Positions 55,763-63,662 of a stretch of 64,000 nucleotides of DNA are shown here, piece after piece. The stretch spans positions 111,543-175,542 of the forward strand of contig NZ_BMMU01000020.1 in NCBI RefSeq assembly GCF_014646095.1. The letters run 5' to 3'. The stretch's first letter is position 1. Every line of letters begins with the position of its first letter. The notes below the pieces were generated by a model, which did not search any database, was not told the DNA's origin, and saw only the letters and a program-made list of their open reading frames with translations. The position numbers and the translations under genes were made by a program. Origin of the DNA: Streptomyces lacrimifluminis. GTDB taxonomy: Bacteria > Actinomycetota > Actinomycetes > Streptomycetales > Streptomycetaceae.

Positions 55763-56396
55763 CGCGATCAAGGTGCTGCTCGTCGACGACCACCAAGTGG
55801 TCCGCCGGGGCCTGCGCACCTTCCTCGAAGTGCAGGACGACATCGAGGTCGTGGGCGAGGCCGCGGACGGCGCCGAGGGAGTCGATCGCGCGCAGGAACT
55901 GAAACCCGACGTCGTCCTCATGGACGTCAAGATGCCGGGTATGGACGGCGTCGAGGCGCTGCGCAGACTCAGGCAACTCGACAACCCCGCGCGCGTGCTG
56001 ATCGTCACGAGCTTCACCGAGCAGCGCACGGTGGTCCCCGCACTGCGCGCGGGCGCCGCAGGGTACGTCTACAAGGACATCGACCCGGACGCCCTCGCCG
56101 GCGCCATCCGCTCCGTGCACGCCGGACACATCCTGCTCCAGCCCGAGGTCGCGGGCGCACTGCTGAGCCAGGAGGAGACGCACTCGGGCCAGGGAAGGGG
56201 CGGCTCGCTCACCGAGCGGGAGAGGGAAGTGCTGACCCTGATCGCGGACGGCCGCTCGAACCGGGAGATAGCCCGTGCCCTGGTGCTGTCCGAGAAGACG
56301 GTCAAGACGCATGTCTCGAACATCCTGATGAAACTCGACCTGGCTGACCGCACACAGGCGGCGTTGTGGGCGGTACGTCATGGTGTGACCGGATGA
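55755..56396 (+). CDS. NarL/LuxR-type response regulator
   Basis: A 213-residue regulator. The receiver domain has acidic DD at 11-12, phosphorylation site Asp57 (VVLMDVKMPG) and the Lys of VYKDID. The LuxR helix-turn-helix is C-terminal (LTEREREVLTLIADGRSNREIARALVLSEKTVKTHVSNIL). GTG start inside the kinase gene, so the two are coupled. It lies 148 bp before chpE on the same strand; control of chpE is possible but unproven. Confidence 0.93.
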   Translation: MADAIKVLLVDDHQVVRRGLRTFLEVQDDIEVVGEAADGAEGVDRAQELKPDVVLMDVKMPGMDGVEALRRLRQLDNPARVLIVTSFTEQRTVVPALRAGAAGYVYKDIDPDALAGAIRSVHAGHILLQPEVAGALLSQEETHSGQGRGGSLTEREREVLTLIADGRSNREIARALVLSEKTVKTHVSNILMKLDLADRTQAALWAVRHGVTG

Positions 56397-56543
56397 CCGG
56401 CAACTCGGAACGTTCCCTTCCGGGCTGAGATTCATACCGTCGTGGGAATGTCCCCCGGATGGCGCATCCTTCGTGGATCTCCGGCGTTCTTCAGTGCGTG
56501 CCGCGGCGACCTGCCGCGGTGAACGCAATGGGAGGGCTCAGAA

Positions 56544-56789
56544 GTGAAGAACCTGAAGAAGGCCGCCGCCGTGACGATGATGGCGGGTGGCCTGGTCGCC
56601 GCCGGCGCCGGTTTCGCCTCCGCCACGGACGGTGCGCACGCGAACGGCCAGGCCGTCGGCTCGCCGGGCGTCGCCTCGGGCAACCTCATCCAGGCCCCGG
56701 TGCACATCCCGGTGAACGCGGTGGGCAACAGCGTCAACGTCATCGGCGTGCTGAACCCCGCCTTCGGCAACCTCGGCCTCAACCACTGA
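56544..56789 (+). CDS. chpE: Short chaplin ChpE
   Basis: An 81-residue secreted, amyloid-forming surface protein that helps aerial hyphae escape the water surface. A signal peptide ends near GAGFASA. One chaplin domain follows: GSPGVASGNLIQAPVHIPVNAVGNSVNVIGVLNPAFGN. It lacks Cys, the feature that marks ChpE among chaplins. GTG 56544 after GGGAGGG. A terminator follows. Confidence 0.95.
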   Translation: MKNLKKAAAVTMMAGGLVAAGAGFASATDGAHANGQAVGSPGVASGNLIQAPVHIPVNAVGNSVNVIGVLNPAFGNLGLNH

Positions 56790-56848
56790 GGAACCGGGAC
56801 ACCGAAGCGCTGAGGAACTGAGGCACTGAGGTGCCGAGGTCCTGACCT

Positions 56849-56877
56849 CCGGCCTCCCGGGCACGCCGGGAGGCCGG
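56849..56877 (+). terminator. Terminator after chpE
   Basis: A 12-bp perfect stem (56849-56860 with 56866-56877) and 5-nt loop, about 60 bp after the chpE stop. Confidence 0.8.
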
Positions 56878-57006
56878 TCGGCTGCGGCGGATTTCCCCGA
56901 ACGGGCAGTCTGCCTGCGGACCCCGTGTCGCCCGGTACCTCTCCCGTGTTGCGCGGCGTACGACCCGTGGCCGTGTCGCCCGAGCAACCGCAGGAGGATG
57001 CATCCC

Positions 57007-57183
57007 CTGAACATCGCCAAGAAGGCCGCCGTGGCCGTCACCATCGCCGGTGCCGTCGCGGGCGTGGGGTCGGGCAACCTCGGTCAGATCCCCGTGCACG
57101 TCCCGGTCAACGTCGTCGGTGACGGCGTCAACGTCATCGGCCTTCTGAACCCGGCCTTCGGGAACACCGGCGTGAACGACTGA
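57007..57183 (+). CDS. Shortened chaplin-like protein (start uncertain)
   Basis: From the CTG at 57007 this gives 58 residues; from the ATG at 56998, 61. It has a hydrophobic N-terminus (IAKKAAVAVTIAGAVAGVGS) fused straight to chaplin sequence SGNLGQIPVHVPVNVVGDGVNVIGLLNPAFGN. Against ChpE, the signal cleavage site and first mature residues (about 20) are missing. The strong AGGAGG abuts the ATG with no spacer but sits ideally before the CTG. It may be a chaplin pseudogene or a membrane-retained variant. A terminator follows. Confidence 0.7.
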   Translation: MNIAKKAAVAVTIAGAVAGVGSGNLGQIPVHVPVNVVGDGVNVIGLLNPAFGNTGVND

Positions 57184-57199
57184 CGTCCCGACGTCACAG

Positions 57200-57232
57200 A
57201 GCCCCGCGAACGAGCAGTCGGTTCGCGGGGCT
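57200..57232 (+). terminator. Terminator after the short chaplin
   Basis: A 12-bp perfect stem (57200-57211 with 57221-57232), 9-nt loop, 16 bp after the stop. Confidence 0.85.
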
Positions 57233-57364
57233 TCGGCCTGTCGGGCCGGCACCATCCAGCCCGTCCGGCGCTTGAGGACGAGGCCGTTCAGGCCGAAGCG
57301 GGGGCCTGGGGGCGGCAGCCCCCAGCAACGCCCACGCCGACCGACCCTCACCGCACCACCAACC

Positions 57365-58147
57365 TCACCGCACCCCCCGCTCCTCCACAACGGAGTTGTA
57401 CGCCGCGACCTGCGCCCGCCGAGCCGTCCGCTCAACCGGCCGCAACGCCTCCGCCCGCGCCGCGATCTCGGACGCGCTCACCGCCCCGCCGGGCCCGTTC
57501 TCCGACGCCACCGAGATCAGCAACCCCACCCGCTGCGCCAGCTCCAGCACCCGTACCGCCCGCGGCGGATACCCCGGCGCCAACAGCTCGCGCCCCCGCT
57601 CCGCCCGCGCCCGGTACGCGTCGACCGCCGCCTCCGCGACCGGCCCCGCACCGGCGACGTCCAACCGCGACAACACCGCCGTCGCGTCCCGCAGCGCCTC
57701 CGCCAGCTCGCGCTCGGCCTCCCCGAGGGACGGTACGTCGGCGGGCGGCGCCTCACGCACCGGCAGGCAGTGCCAGACGACCTCGATGTGCACGTCCCCG
57801 GCCGGCCCGGCCTCGTACACCGCCGGCACCAGCCCCAGCGCGGCACCCTCGCAGACCACCGCCTCCTCCGCTTCCAGCGCCCGCGCGTTGAAGTCGGGCG
57901 GCCCGCTCAGCCCGAGCGGATGCCCCGGCGCGGGCAGCGCGATCCGCAGCCCGGACGCACCGAGCGTCCGCAGCCGCCCCAGCGCGAGCGTGAGACCGAC
58001 GGGCGCCGACTCACCGGGCAGCCCCTCGACCCGGTGCACCGCGTCCTCCCCGACGATGGCCAGTACCGCGTCGTCCGGCGAAACAAGTCCGGCCAACAGG
58101 GCATTTCCCCATGCGGCCAGTCGTCCTGAGCGTGGTTCCGAGAGCAT
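57365..58147 (-). CDS. Conserved actinomycete protein, unknown
   Basis: A 260-residue soluble protein, Ala/Leu/Arg-rich, with no recognised motif. It has a beta-rich N-terminal half (VLAIVGEDAVHRVEGLPG, GLTLALGRLRTLGASGLRIALPAPG) and a helical C-terminal half. Homologs are frequent in Streptomyces (from memory). Divergent from the ABC ATPase gene by about 120 bp. Confidence 0.75.
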   Translation of the reverse strand: MLSEPRSGRLAAWGNALLAGLVSPDDAVLAIVGEDAVHRVEGLPGESAPVGLTLALGRLRTLGASGLRIALPAPGHPLGLSGPPDFNARALEAEEAVVCEGAALGLVPAVYEAGPAGDVHIEVVWHCLPVREAPPADVPSLGEAERELAEALRDATAVLSRLDVAGAGPVAEAAVDAYRARAERGRELLAPGYPPRAVRVLELAQRVGLLISVASENGPGGAVSASEIAARAEALRPVERTARRAQVAAYNSVVEERGVR

Positions 58148-58270
58148 GCCCCCACCCTAAGGACCGACCGAGGGGAGGGACCGGCCGACCGGTGGCGTAG
58201 ATTTCGTGGGGGGCTGCGCCCACAGGCGCACGCGAGACTGGCCGACACTGCAATGGGAGACAACCCGCTC

Positions 58271-59062
58271 ATGAGCGATGTTCTGGAGCTGGAGGACGTA
58301 TCCGTGGTCCGCGAGGGCCGGGCTCTGGTGGACCAGGTCTCCTGGTCGGTCAAGGAGGGCGAGCGCTGGGTCATCCTCGGCCCGAACGGCGCGGGGAAGA
58401 CAACCCTCCTGAACCTCGCTTCCAGCTACCTCTTCCCCAGCCAGGGCACCGCCACCATCCTCGGCGAGACCCTCGGCAAGGTCGACGTCTTCGACCTGCG
58501 CCCGCGCATCGGCATGGCCGGCATCGCGATGGCCGACAAGCTGCCCAAGCGCCAGACCGTGCTCCAGACGGTGCTGACCGCCGCGTACGGCATGACGGCC
58601 GGCTGGCAGGAGGAGTACGAGGACATCGACGAACAGCGCGCCCGCGCCTTCCTCGACCGCCTCGGCATGAGCGACTACCTCGACCGTCGCTTCGGCACCC
58701 TCTCCGAGGGCGAGCGCAAGCGCACCCTCATCGCCCGCGCCCTGATGACCGACCCCGAGCTTCTGCTCCTCGACGAGCCCGCCGCCGGTCTCGACCTCGG
58801 TGGTCGAGAGGACCTCGTACGTCGTCTCGGCCGTCTCGCCCGTGACCCGATCGCACCCTCCATGATCATGGTCACGCACCATGTCGAGGAGATCGCGCCG
58901 GGCTTCACCCACGTCCTGATGATCCGTCAGGGCAAGGTGCTCGCCGCCGGTCCCCTGGAGCTCGAACTCACCTCCCGCAACCTGTCGATGTGCTTCGGCC
59001 TTCCCCTCCTCGTGGAGCAGGTCGGCGAACGCTGGACCGCGCAGGGCCTGTCGATGTCCTGA
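58271..59062 (+). CDS. ABC transporter ATP-binding protein (stand-alone)
   Basis: A 263-residue ATPase: Walker A GPNGAGKTT, signature LSEGERKR, Walker B LLLLDEPAAGLD and the His switch HHVEEIAPG. No permease gene is adjacent; the family (YlmA-like) is often monocistronic. ATG 58271 is placed after GGGAG; an in-frame ATG at 58253 is the alternative. Confidence 0.88.
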   Translation: MSDVLELEDVSVVREGRALVDQVSWSVKEGERWVILGPNGAGKTTLLNLASSYLFPSQGTATILGETLGKVDVFDLRPRIGMAGIAMADKLPKRQTVLQTVLTAAYGMTAGWQEEYEDIDEQRARAFLDRLGMSDYLDRRFGTLSEGERKRTLIARALMTDPELLLLDEPAAGLDLGGREDLVRRLGRLARDPIAPSMIMVTHHVEEIAPGFTHVLMIRQGKVLAAGPLELELTSRNLSMCFGLPLLVEQVGERWTAQGLSMS

Positions 59063-59159
59063 CGGCACACGAACCTCCTTGTGGAACAACTGGAAGAAGC
59101 CGGTGCCAAGTTGATCGGCGCCCTGTCGGTGACCAGGCCCGCGGACCTACCATGACGAT

Positions 59160-59591
59160 GTGAACGACATCGACGCATGGGTGTGGTGGCTTGTCGGCGC
59201 GGTGGCGTTGGGCATCCCGCTCGTGGTGACCGCGATGCCGGAACTGGGCATGCTCGCCGTGGGCGCGCTGGCGGCTGCCGGCGCGGCCGGACTGGGCGGC
59301 GGAGCCGTCGTCCAGGTGCTCGTGTTCGCCGTCGTGTCGACGGCGCTCATCGCCGTCGTACGGCCCATCGCGACCCGGCACCGCGCCGACCGGCCCCAAC
59401 TCCTCTCCGGAATCGACGCGTTGAAGGGCAAACAGGCCATCGTCCTGGAACGCGTCGACGGCTCCGGTGGCCGGATCAAGCTTGCCGGAGAGATCTGGTC
59501 GGCCCGCTCTCTCGACACCCAACTCGCCTACGAAGTAGGCCAGGAGGTGGACGTCGTCGAGATCGAGGGGGCCACGGCGATCGTCATGTGA
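59160..59591 (+). CDS. NfeD-family membrane protein
   Basis: A 143-residue protein: two to three TM segments at the N-terminus and a C-terminal OB-fold NfeD domain (LKGKQAIVLERVDGSGGRIKLAGEIWSARS). NfeD proteins pair with SPFH/stomatin proteins, as in the next gene. GTG start. Confidence 0.9.
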   Translation: MNDIDAWVWWLVGAVALGIPLVVTAMPELGMLAVGALAAAGAAGLGGGAVVQVLVFAVVSTALIAVVRPIATRHRADRPQLLSGIDALKGKQAIVLERVDGSGGRIKLAGEIWSARSLDTQLAYEVGQEVDVVEIEGATAIVM

Positions 59592-59654
59592 CCTCGCACG
59601 ACGTAAGTGAACGGAACGTCCACGGGGCAGCCGACGGTCTGTCACACTCGACCA

Positions 59655-59686
59655 GCAAGATCTTCAACAAGCAGGATCTTCAACAG
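59655..59686. repeat. Two 16-nt direct repeats before the SPFH gene
   Basis: 59655-59670 and 59671-59686 match at 14 of 16 positions and each contain GATCTTCAACA; a weaker third unit follows at 59687-59702, also with GATCTT. They lie 54-85 bp before the SPFH start. Confidence 0.55.
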
Positions 59687-59739
59687 GCATACGATCTTTC
59701 CGTGAGTACCAAGGCGGAGAAGGGATACGGGGATCCACG

Positions 59740-60690
59740 ATGGAACCCATCATCATCGTCCTGATCATTCTGGTGGTGTTGGTCTTCATCGCCCTGATCA
59801 AGACCATCCAGGTCATCCCACAGGCCAGCGCCGCCATCGTGGAACGGTTCGGCCGCTACACGCGGACACTCAACGCGGGCCTGAACATCGTCGTCCCGTT
59901 CATCGACACCATCCGCAACCGCATCGACCTCCGCGAGCAGGTCGTGCCGTTCCCGCCGCAGCCGGTGATCACCCAGGACAACCTGGTCGTCAACATCGAC
60001 ACCGTCATCTACTACCAGGTGACGGACGCACGGGCGGCGACGTACGAGGTCGCCAGTTACATCCAGGCCATCGAACAGCTCACCGTCACCACGCTCCGCA
60101 ACATCATCGGCGGTATGGACCTGGAGCGGACCCTGACCTCCCGCGAGGAGATCAACGCGGCACTGCGCGGAGTCCTCGACGAGGCCACCGGCAAGTGGGG
60201 CATCCGCGTCAACCGCGTCGAGCTGAAGGCGATCGAACCGCCGACCTCCATCCAGGACTCGATGGAGAAGCAGATGCGCGCCGACCGTGACAAGCGCGCC
60301 GCGATCCTCACCGCCGAAGGTATCCGCCAGTCCCAGATCCTCACGGCGGAAGGTGAGAAGCAGTCCTCGATCCTGCGCGCCGAAGGTGAGGCCAAGGCCG
60401 CCGCCCTGCGCGCCGAGGGCGAGGCCCAGGCCGTTCGTACGGTCTTCGAGGCCATCCACGCCGGTGACCCGGACCAGAAGCTCCTCTCCTACCAGTACCT
60501 CCAGATGCTCCCGAAGATCGCGCAGGGCGACGCCAACAAGCTCTGGATCGTCCCCAGTGAAATCGGCGACGCCCTCAAGGGCCTGTCCGGCGCCATGGGC
60601 AACTTCGGCAACCTGGGCGGCGGTTCGGGTGGCGGAGACAACCAGGGTGGCGGCACCGAACGCAGAGAAAAGCCGTCGATCACCGACTGA
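59740..60690 (+). CDS. SPFH/stomatin-like membrane scaffold protein (QmcA type)
   Basis: A 316-residue protein: one N-terminal TM (IIIVLIILVVLVFIALI), the SPFH/band-7 domain (AAIVERFGRYTRTLNAGLNIVVPFID), a long coiled coil of AEGE repeats (about 185-240), and a Gly-rich tail. Such proteins organise membrane microdomains and work with NfeD, encoded just upstream. ATG 59740. Confidence 0.92.
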   Translation: MEPIIIVLIILVVLVFIALIKTIQVIPQASAAIVERFGRYTRTLNAGLNIVVPFIDTIRNRIDLREQVVPFPPQPVITQDNLVVNIDTVIYYQVTDARAATYEVASYIQAIEQLTVTTLRNIIGGMDLERTLTSREEINAALRGVLDEATGKWGIRVNRVELKAIEPPTSIQDSMEKQMRADRDKRAAILTAEGIRQSQILTAEGEKQSSILRAEGEAKAAALRAEGEAQAVRTVFEAIHAGDPDQKLLSYQYLQMLPKIAQGDANKLWIVPSEIGDALKGLSGAMGNFGNLGGGSGGGDNQGGGTERREKPSITD

Positions 60691-60728
60691 CGGCTCCTCA
60701 GAACGCCGGCAGGTGTATCCCCGCGCCC

Positions 60729-60790
60729 CGAAAGGGGCGCGGGGAACTACGCGATCAACCACATCCCACCCGCAGCGACCGAACAACCGG
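60729..60790. repeat. Streptomyces intergenic GGGGCGCGGGG repeat (third variant)
   Basis: CCCCGAAAGGGG CGCGGGG followed by AACTACGCGATC and CCACCCGCAGCGACC, a variant of the common streptomycete terminator-like repeat. The inverted CCGCGCCCC/GGGGCGCGG forms a hairpin about 30 bp after the SPFH stop. Confidence 0.65.
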
Positions 60791-60820
60791 TGGACCTCTA
60801 ACACGTCCCACCCGCACGAA

Positions 60821-61327
60821 CTACGCCGCAGGCTGCACCAACCACTCCGGCAGTGCCTCGAACTCACCCTGCCCCAAGGACAAAAGCATCGCATCCGCGG
60901 GCGAGGGCTCGAACGGTTGCCGCAACAGCGGCATCCCCGCCTCCTCCGGAGTCCGCGCCGCCTTACGGTGGTTGTCCTCCGCGCACGATGCGACGGTGTT
61001 CAGCCAGGAGTCCTGACCACCCTGCGCCCGCGGCACCACGTGGTCCACGGTCGTCGCCCGCCGACCGCAGTACGCGCACCTGTGCCGGTCCCGGACCAGC
61101 ACACCACGCCTCGACCACGGAGCTTGTCTTCGGAACGGCACCCGGACATAGCGGCAGAGCCTGATCACACGTGGCGCGGGTATGTCGACCGCCGCTCCGC
61201 GCATACGGATCTCGGGGTGGGCCTGCTCGACAACAGCCTTGTCCTGCAGCACCAGAACGACGGCCCGGTTCAACGTCACCGTCGACAGTGGCTCGAAGCT
61301 CGCGTTCAGCACCAGCGTGTCCCGCAT
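60821..61327 (-). CDS. HNH endonuclease family protein
   Basis: A 168-residue protein with an HNH nuclease motif: CAYCG (zinc pair), TVDHVVPRAQGG (catalytic His), NTVASC and DNHRKAART. The N-terminal domain (TLVLNASFEPLSTVTLNRAVVLVLQDKAVV) is typical of this stand-alone family, whose target is unknown. The start is ATG 61327 after GAGGAG; an in-frame GTG at 61336 is possible. Confidence 0.88.
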   Translation of the reverse strand: MRDTLVLNASFEPLSTVTLNRAVVLVLQDKAVVEQAHPEIRMRGAAVDIPAPRVIRLCRYVRVPFRRQAPWSRRGVLVRDRHRCAYCGRRATTVDHVVPRAQGGQDSWLNTVASCAEDNHRKAARTPEEAGMPLLRQPFEPSPADAMLLSLGQGEFEALPEWLVQPAA

Positions 61328-61410
61328 CCAGCCCACCTCCTCTGCTCACCGGCCCACCGCGTGGCGGGCGGGCTTGGATCAACTCTGGCCGGGCACGCCG
61401 AGATGGACAA

Positions 61411-61460
61411 CGCAATAAAAAATGCCCGCCTCTGATCACTTCCAAGACCAGAGGCGGGCA
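61411..61460 (-). terminator. Intrinsic terminator with U-tract after the PEBP gene
   Basis: On the minus strand a 12-bp perfect stem (61423-61434 with 61449-61460) is followed by TTTTTTATTG. It starts 16 bp after the PEBP stop. The U-tract is unusual in this genome. Confidence 0.92.
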
Positions 61461-61475
61461 AACGTTCAATGAACG

Positions 61476-62015
61476 TCAGTCTTCGGCGGGAACCTCGTAC
61501 TCAGCGACGAGTTGGGCACGCGCGATCGTGTGGAACCGCAGATGGAAACCGACGGCCGCGGGCGACGCGTCCGCGTCCGGACCCAGCTTCTCCTGATCCA
61601 CGGCATACACCGTGAACACATAGCGGTGCGGGCCGTCCCCGGCCGGTGGCGCGGCACCGCCGAAGTCCCTCGTGCCGTAGTCGTTGCGCACCTGGACCAC
61701 GCCCTCGGGCAGCCCCTCGAACTCGCCGCTGCCCGCACCCGCCGCCAACTCCGTGACCGAGGCCGGGATGTCGAACGCCACCCAGTGCCAGAACCCGCTG
61801 CCCGTAGGCGCGTCGGGGTCGTAGCAGGTCACGGCGAAACTCCTGGTCTCCGCCGGGAACCCCTCCCACCTCAGGTGCGGCGAGCTGTTGCCGGACGCAT
61901 GGACCTGAGCGTCCTTGAGCGTCGCACCCGCCTCGACATCCGCACTCGTGACCGTGAACGACGGCACTGGGGGATGGAAGTCGTGCGGCAGCGGCGGCCT
62001 CTTGAGCTCGGTCAC
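61476..62015 (-). CDS. YbhB/YbcL-type PEBP family protein
   Basis: A 179-residue phosphatidylethanolamine-binding-fold protein: TCYDPDAPTGSGFWHWVAFDIPA, then RNDYGTRDFGGAAPPAGDGPHRYVFTVYAVD. These are the ligand-pocket signatures. Its physiological role is unknown. GTG start after AGGAGG. Confidence 0.92.
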   Translation of the reverse strand: MTELKRPPLPHDFHPPVPSFTVTSADVEAGATLKDAQVHASGNSSPHLRWEGFPAETRSFAVTCYDPDAPTGSGFWHWVAFDIPASVTELAAGAGSGEFEGLPEGVVQVRNDYGTRDFGGAAPPAGDGPHRYVFTVYAVDQEKLGPDADASPAAVGFHLRFHTIARAQLVAEYEVPAED

Positions 62016-62067
62016 CTCGGTACCTCCTGGCGGGATGGGGTCGGATCGGTATCCGGAACGGACGCTA

Positions 62068-62850
62068 CTAGAACCAGTTGCGCTTGCTGCCGACCTCGGC
62101 CAGCCACTGGTTCAGGTACGCCGCCCAGTCCGTTCCCTGGTAGTCGTGCAGGCCCACCTGGAACGACCGGAAGGTGTCGCTGCCCTCGCTGAACAGTCCC
62201 GGCTTCTTGTCCATCTCCAGGACGACGTCCATGGAGTGCTCGTCGGCGACGAAGCTCAACTCGACCTGGTTGAGGCCCCGGTACTGCGCCGGCGGGAAGA
62301 ACTCGACCTCCTGGTAGAAGGGAAGCTTCTGCCGCGTACCGCGAATGTGACCGCGTTCCAGGTCCGCGTTCTTGAATCGGAAGCCCAACTGGAGGAACGC
62401 GTCCAGGATCGCCTTCTGGGCGGGCAACGGGTGCACGTTGATGGGGTCCAGGTCACCGGAGTCGACGGCACGCGCGATCGCCAGCTCGGTGGTCACTCCG
62501 ATGTGCATCCCGCGCAGCGACTGACCGTCGATCATCGTGACCGGCGTCTCCCACGGGATCTCCAGCCCGAACGGCACGACGTGCACGGCACCGGCCTGAA
62601 CCTCGAAGGCACCGCCCAACCGCACCTTCGTGAACTCGACGTCCTGCTTGTACTCCTGGTCGTTGCCCTCGACCTCGACCTTGGCCTGGAGCCCGACGGA
62701 GAGCCCCTCGATCTGCTGGTTGACGGAACCACCCTGGATCCGCACCTCACCCTGGACGACACCGCCCGGAACGACGTTGACCTCTGTCAACACCGTCTCG
62801 ACCGAAGCCCCGCCGGCACCCAGGCTCGCGAGCAGCTTCTTGAACGCCAT
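62068..62850 (-). CDS. spo0M: Sporulation-control protein Spo0M
   Basis: A 260-residue arrestin-like protein: MAFKKLLASLGAGGASVETVLTE, GGVVQGEVRIQGGSVNQQIEGLSV, PWETPVTMIDGQ, and the C-terminal EFFPPAQYRGLNQVELSF. In Bacillus Spo0M affects sporulation and cell-division proteins. It lies 52 bp upstream of the PEBP gene on the same strand. Confidence 0.92.
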   Translation of the reverse strand: MAFKKLLASLGAGGASVETVLTEVNVVPGGVVQGEVRIQGGSVNQQIEGLSVGLQAKVEVEGNDQEYKQDVEFTKVRLGGAFEVQAGAVHVVPFGLEIPWETPVTMIDGQSLRGMHIGVTTELAIARAVDSGDLDPINVHPLPAQKAILDAFLQLGFRFKNADLERGHIRGTRQKLPFYQEVEFFPPAQYRGLNQVELSFVADEHSMDVVLEMDKKPGLFSEGSDTFRSFQVGLHDYQGTDWAAYLNQWLAEVGSKRNWF

Positions 62851-62995
62851 GTCTCTCCTTCTCCAGCGATCCTTGCGATCCCTTGATCCTTACAAACGCG
62901 ATCCGGCCGTGGCCGGTTCCGTCCTCACCCTGGCAAGGCGGACGCCTCCTGGCCACCCGTTCGCAGAGAACACGCCTGCACTACGCTCGGACGGC

Positions 62996-63637
62996 ATGAT
63001 CGCCCCCGTTGACCGTACGCCCCTTCCCAGGGAGTTCTTCGACCGGCCGGTACTGGAGGTCGCCCCCGACCTCCTGGGCCGCGTCCTCGTACGCACCACC
63101 CCGGACGGTCCCATCGCACTGCGCCTCACAGAGGTAGAGGCCTACGACGGCCCGAACGACCCCGGCTCCCACGCCTATCGCGGCCCCACGCCCCGCAACA
63201 GCGTGATGTTCGGTCCGCCCGGACACGTGTACGTCTACTTCACCTACGGCATGTGGCACTGCATGAACCTGGTGTGCGGTCCCGAGGGTGTGGCCAGCGG
63301 GGTCCTGCTCCGGGCCGGCGAGATCATCGAGGGCACAGAGCTAGCTCGCAAACGTCGAATTTCAGCCCGAAACGACAAGGAACTGGCCAAAGGCCCGGCC
63401 CGCCTGGCCACAGCCCTGGGCGTGGACAGGGCCCTCGACGGTACGGACGCCTGCGCTGCCGGGGTCCTGCCGATCACTGTCCTGACCGGCACCCCCGTCA
63501 GCTCCGAGCAGGTGGGCACGGGTCCGCGCACCGGCGTAGCCGGCGACGGGGGTGTCCATCCCTGGCGCTTCTGGATCACCAACGACCCTACGGTGAGCCC
63601 CTATCGAGCCCATGCGCCCCGCCGTCGTTCAACTTGA
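62996..63637 (+). CDS. 3-methyladenine DNA glycosylase (Aag/MPG family)
   Basis: A 213-residue base-excision repair enzyme that removes alkylated purines. Motifs: VAPDLLGRVLVR, LTEVEAYDGPNDPGSHAYRGPTPRN with the catalytic Glu, and VYFTYGMWHCMNLVCGP. ATG 62996. The end is Arg/Ser-rich. It is the last protein gene before the rRNA operon. Confidence 0.93.
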   Translation: MIAPVDRTPLPREFFDRPVLEVAPDLLGRVLVRTTPDGPIALRLTEVEAYDGPNDPGSHAYRGPTPRNSVMFGPPGHVYVYFTYGMWHCMNLVCGPEGVASGVLLRAGEIIEGTELARKRRISARNDKELAKGPARLATALGVDRALDGTDACAAGVLPITVLTGTPVSSEQVGTGPRTGVAGDGGVHPWRFWITNDPTVSPYRAHAPRRRST

Positions 63638-63662
63638 CGCGCCCAAGAGGGGTACGTAATGT
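63634..63662 (+). promoter_or_regulatory. Housekeeping-sigma promoter of an rRNA operon
   Basis: TTGACG (63634-63639) and TAATGT (63657-63662) are spaced by exactly 17 bp, close to the HrdB consensus. It overlaps the end of the glycosylase gene. A second, weaker candidate is TTGCGA (63774) with TTATGA/TATGAG near 63795. Confidence 0.75.
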
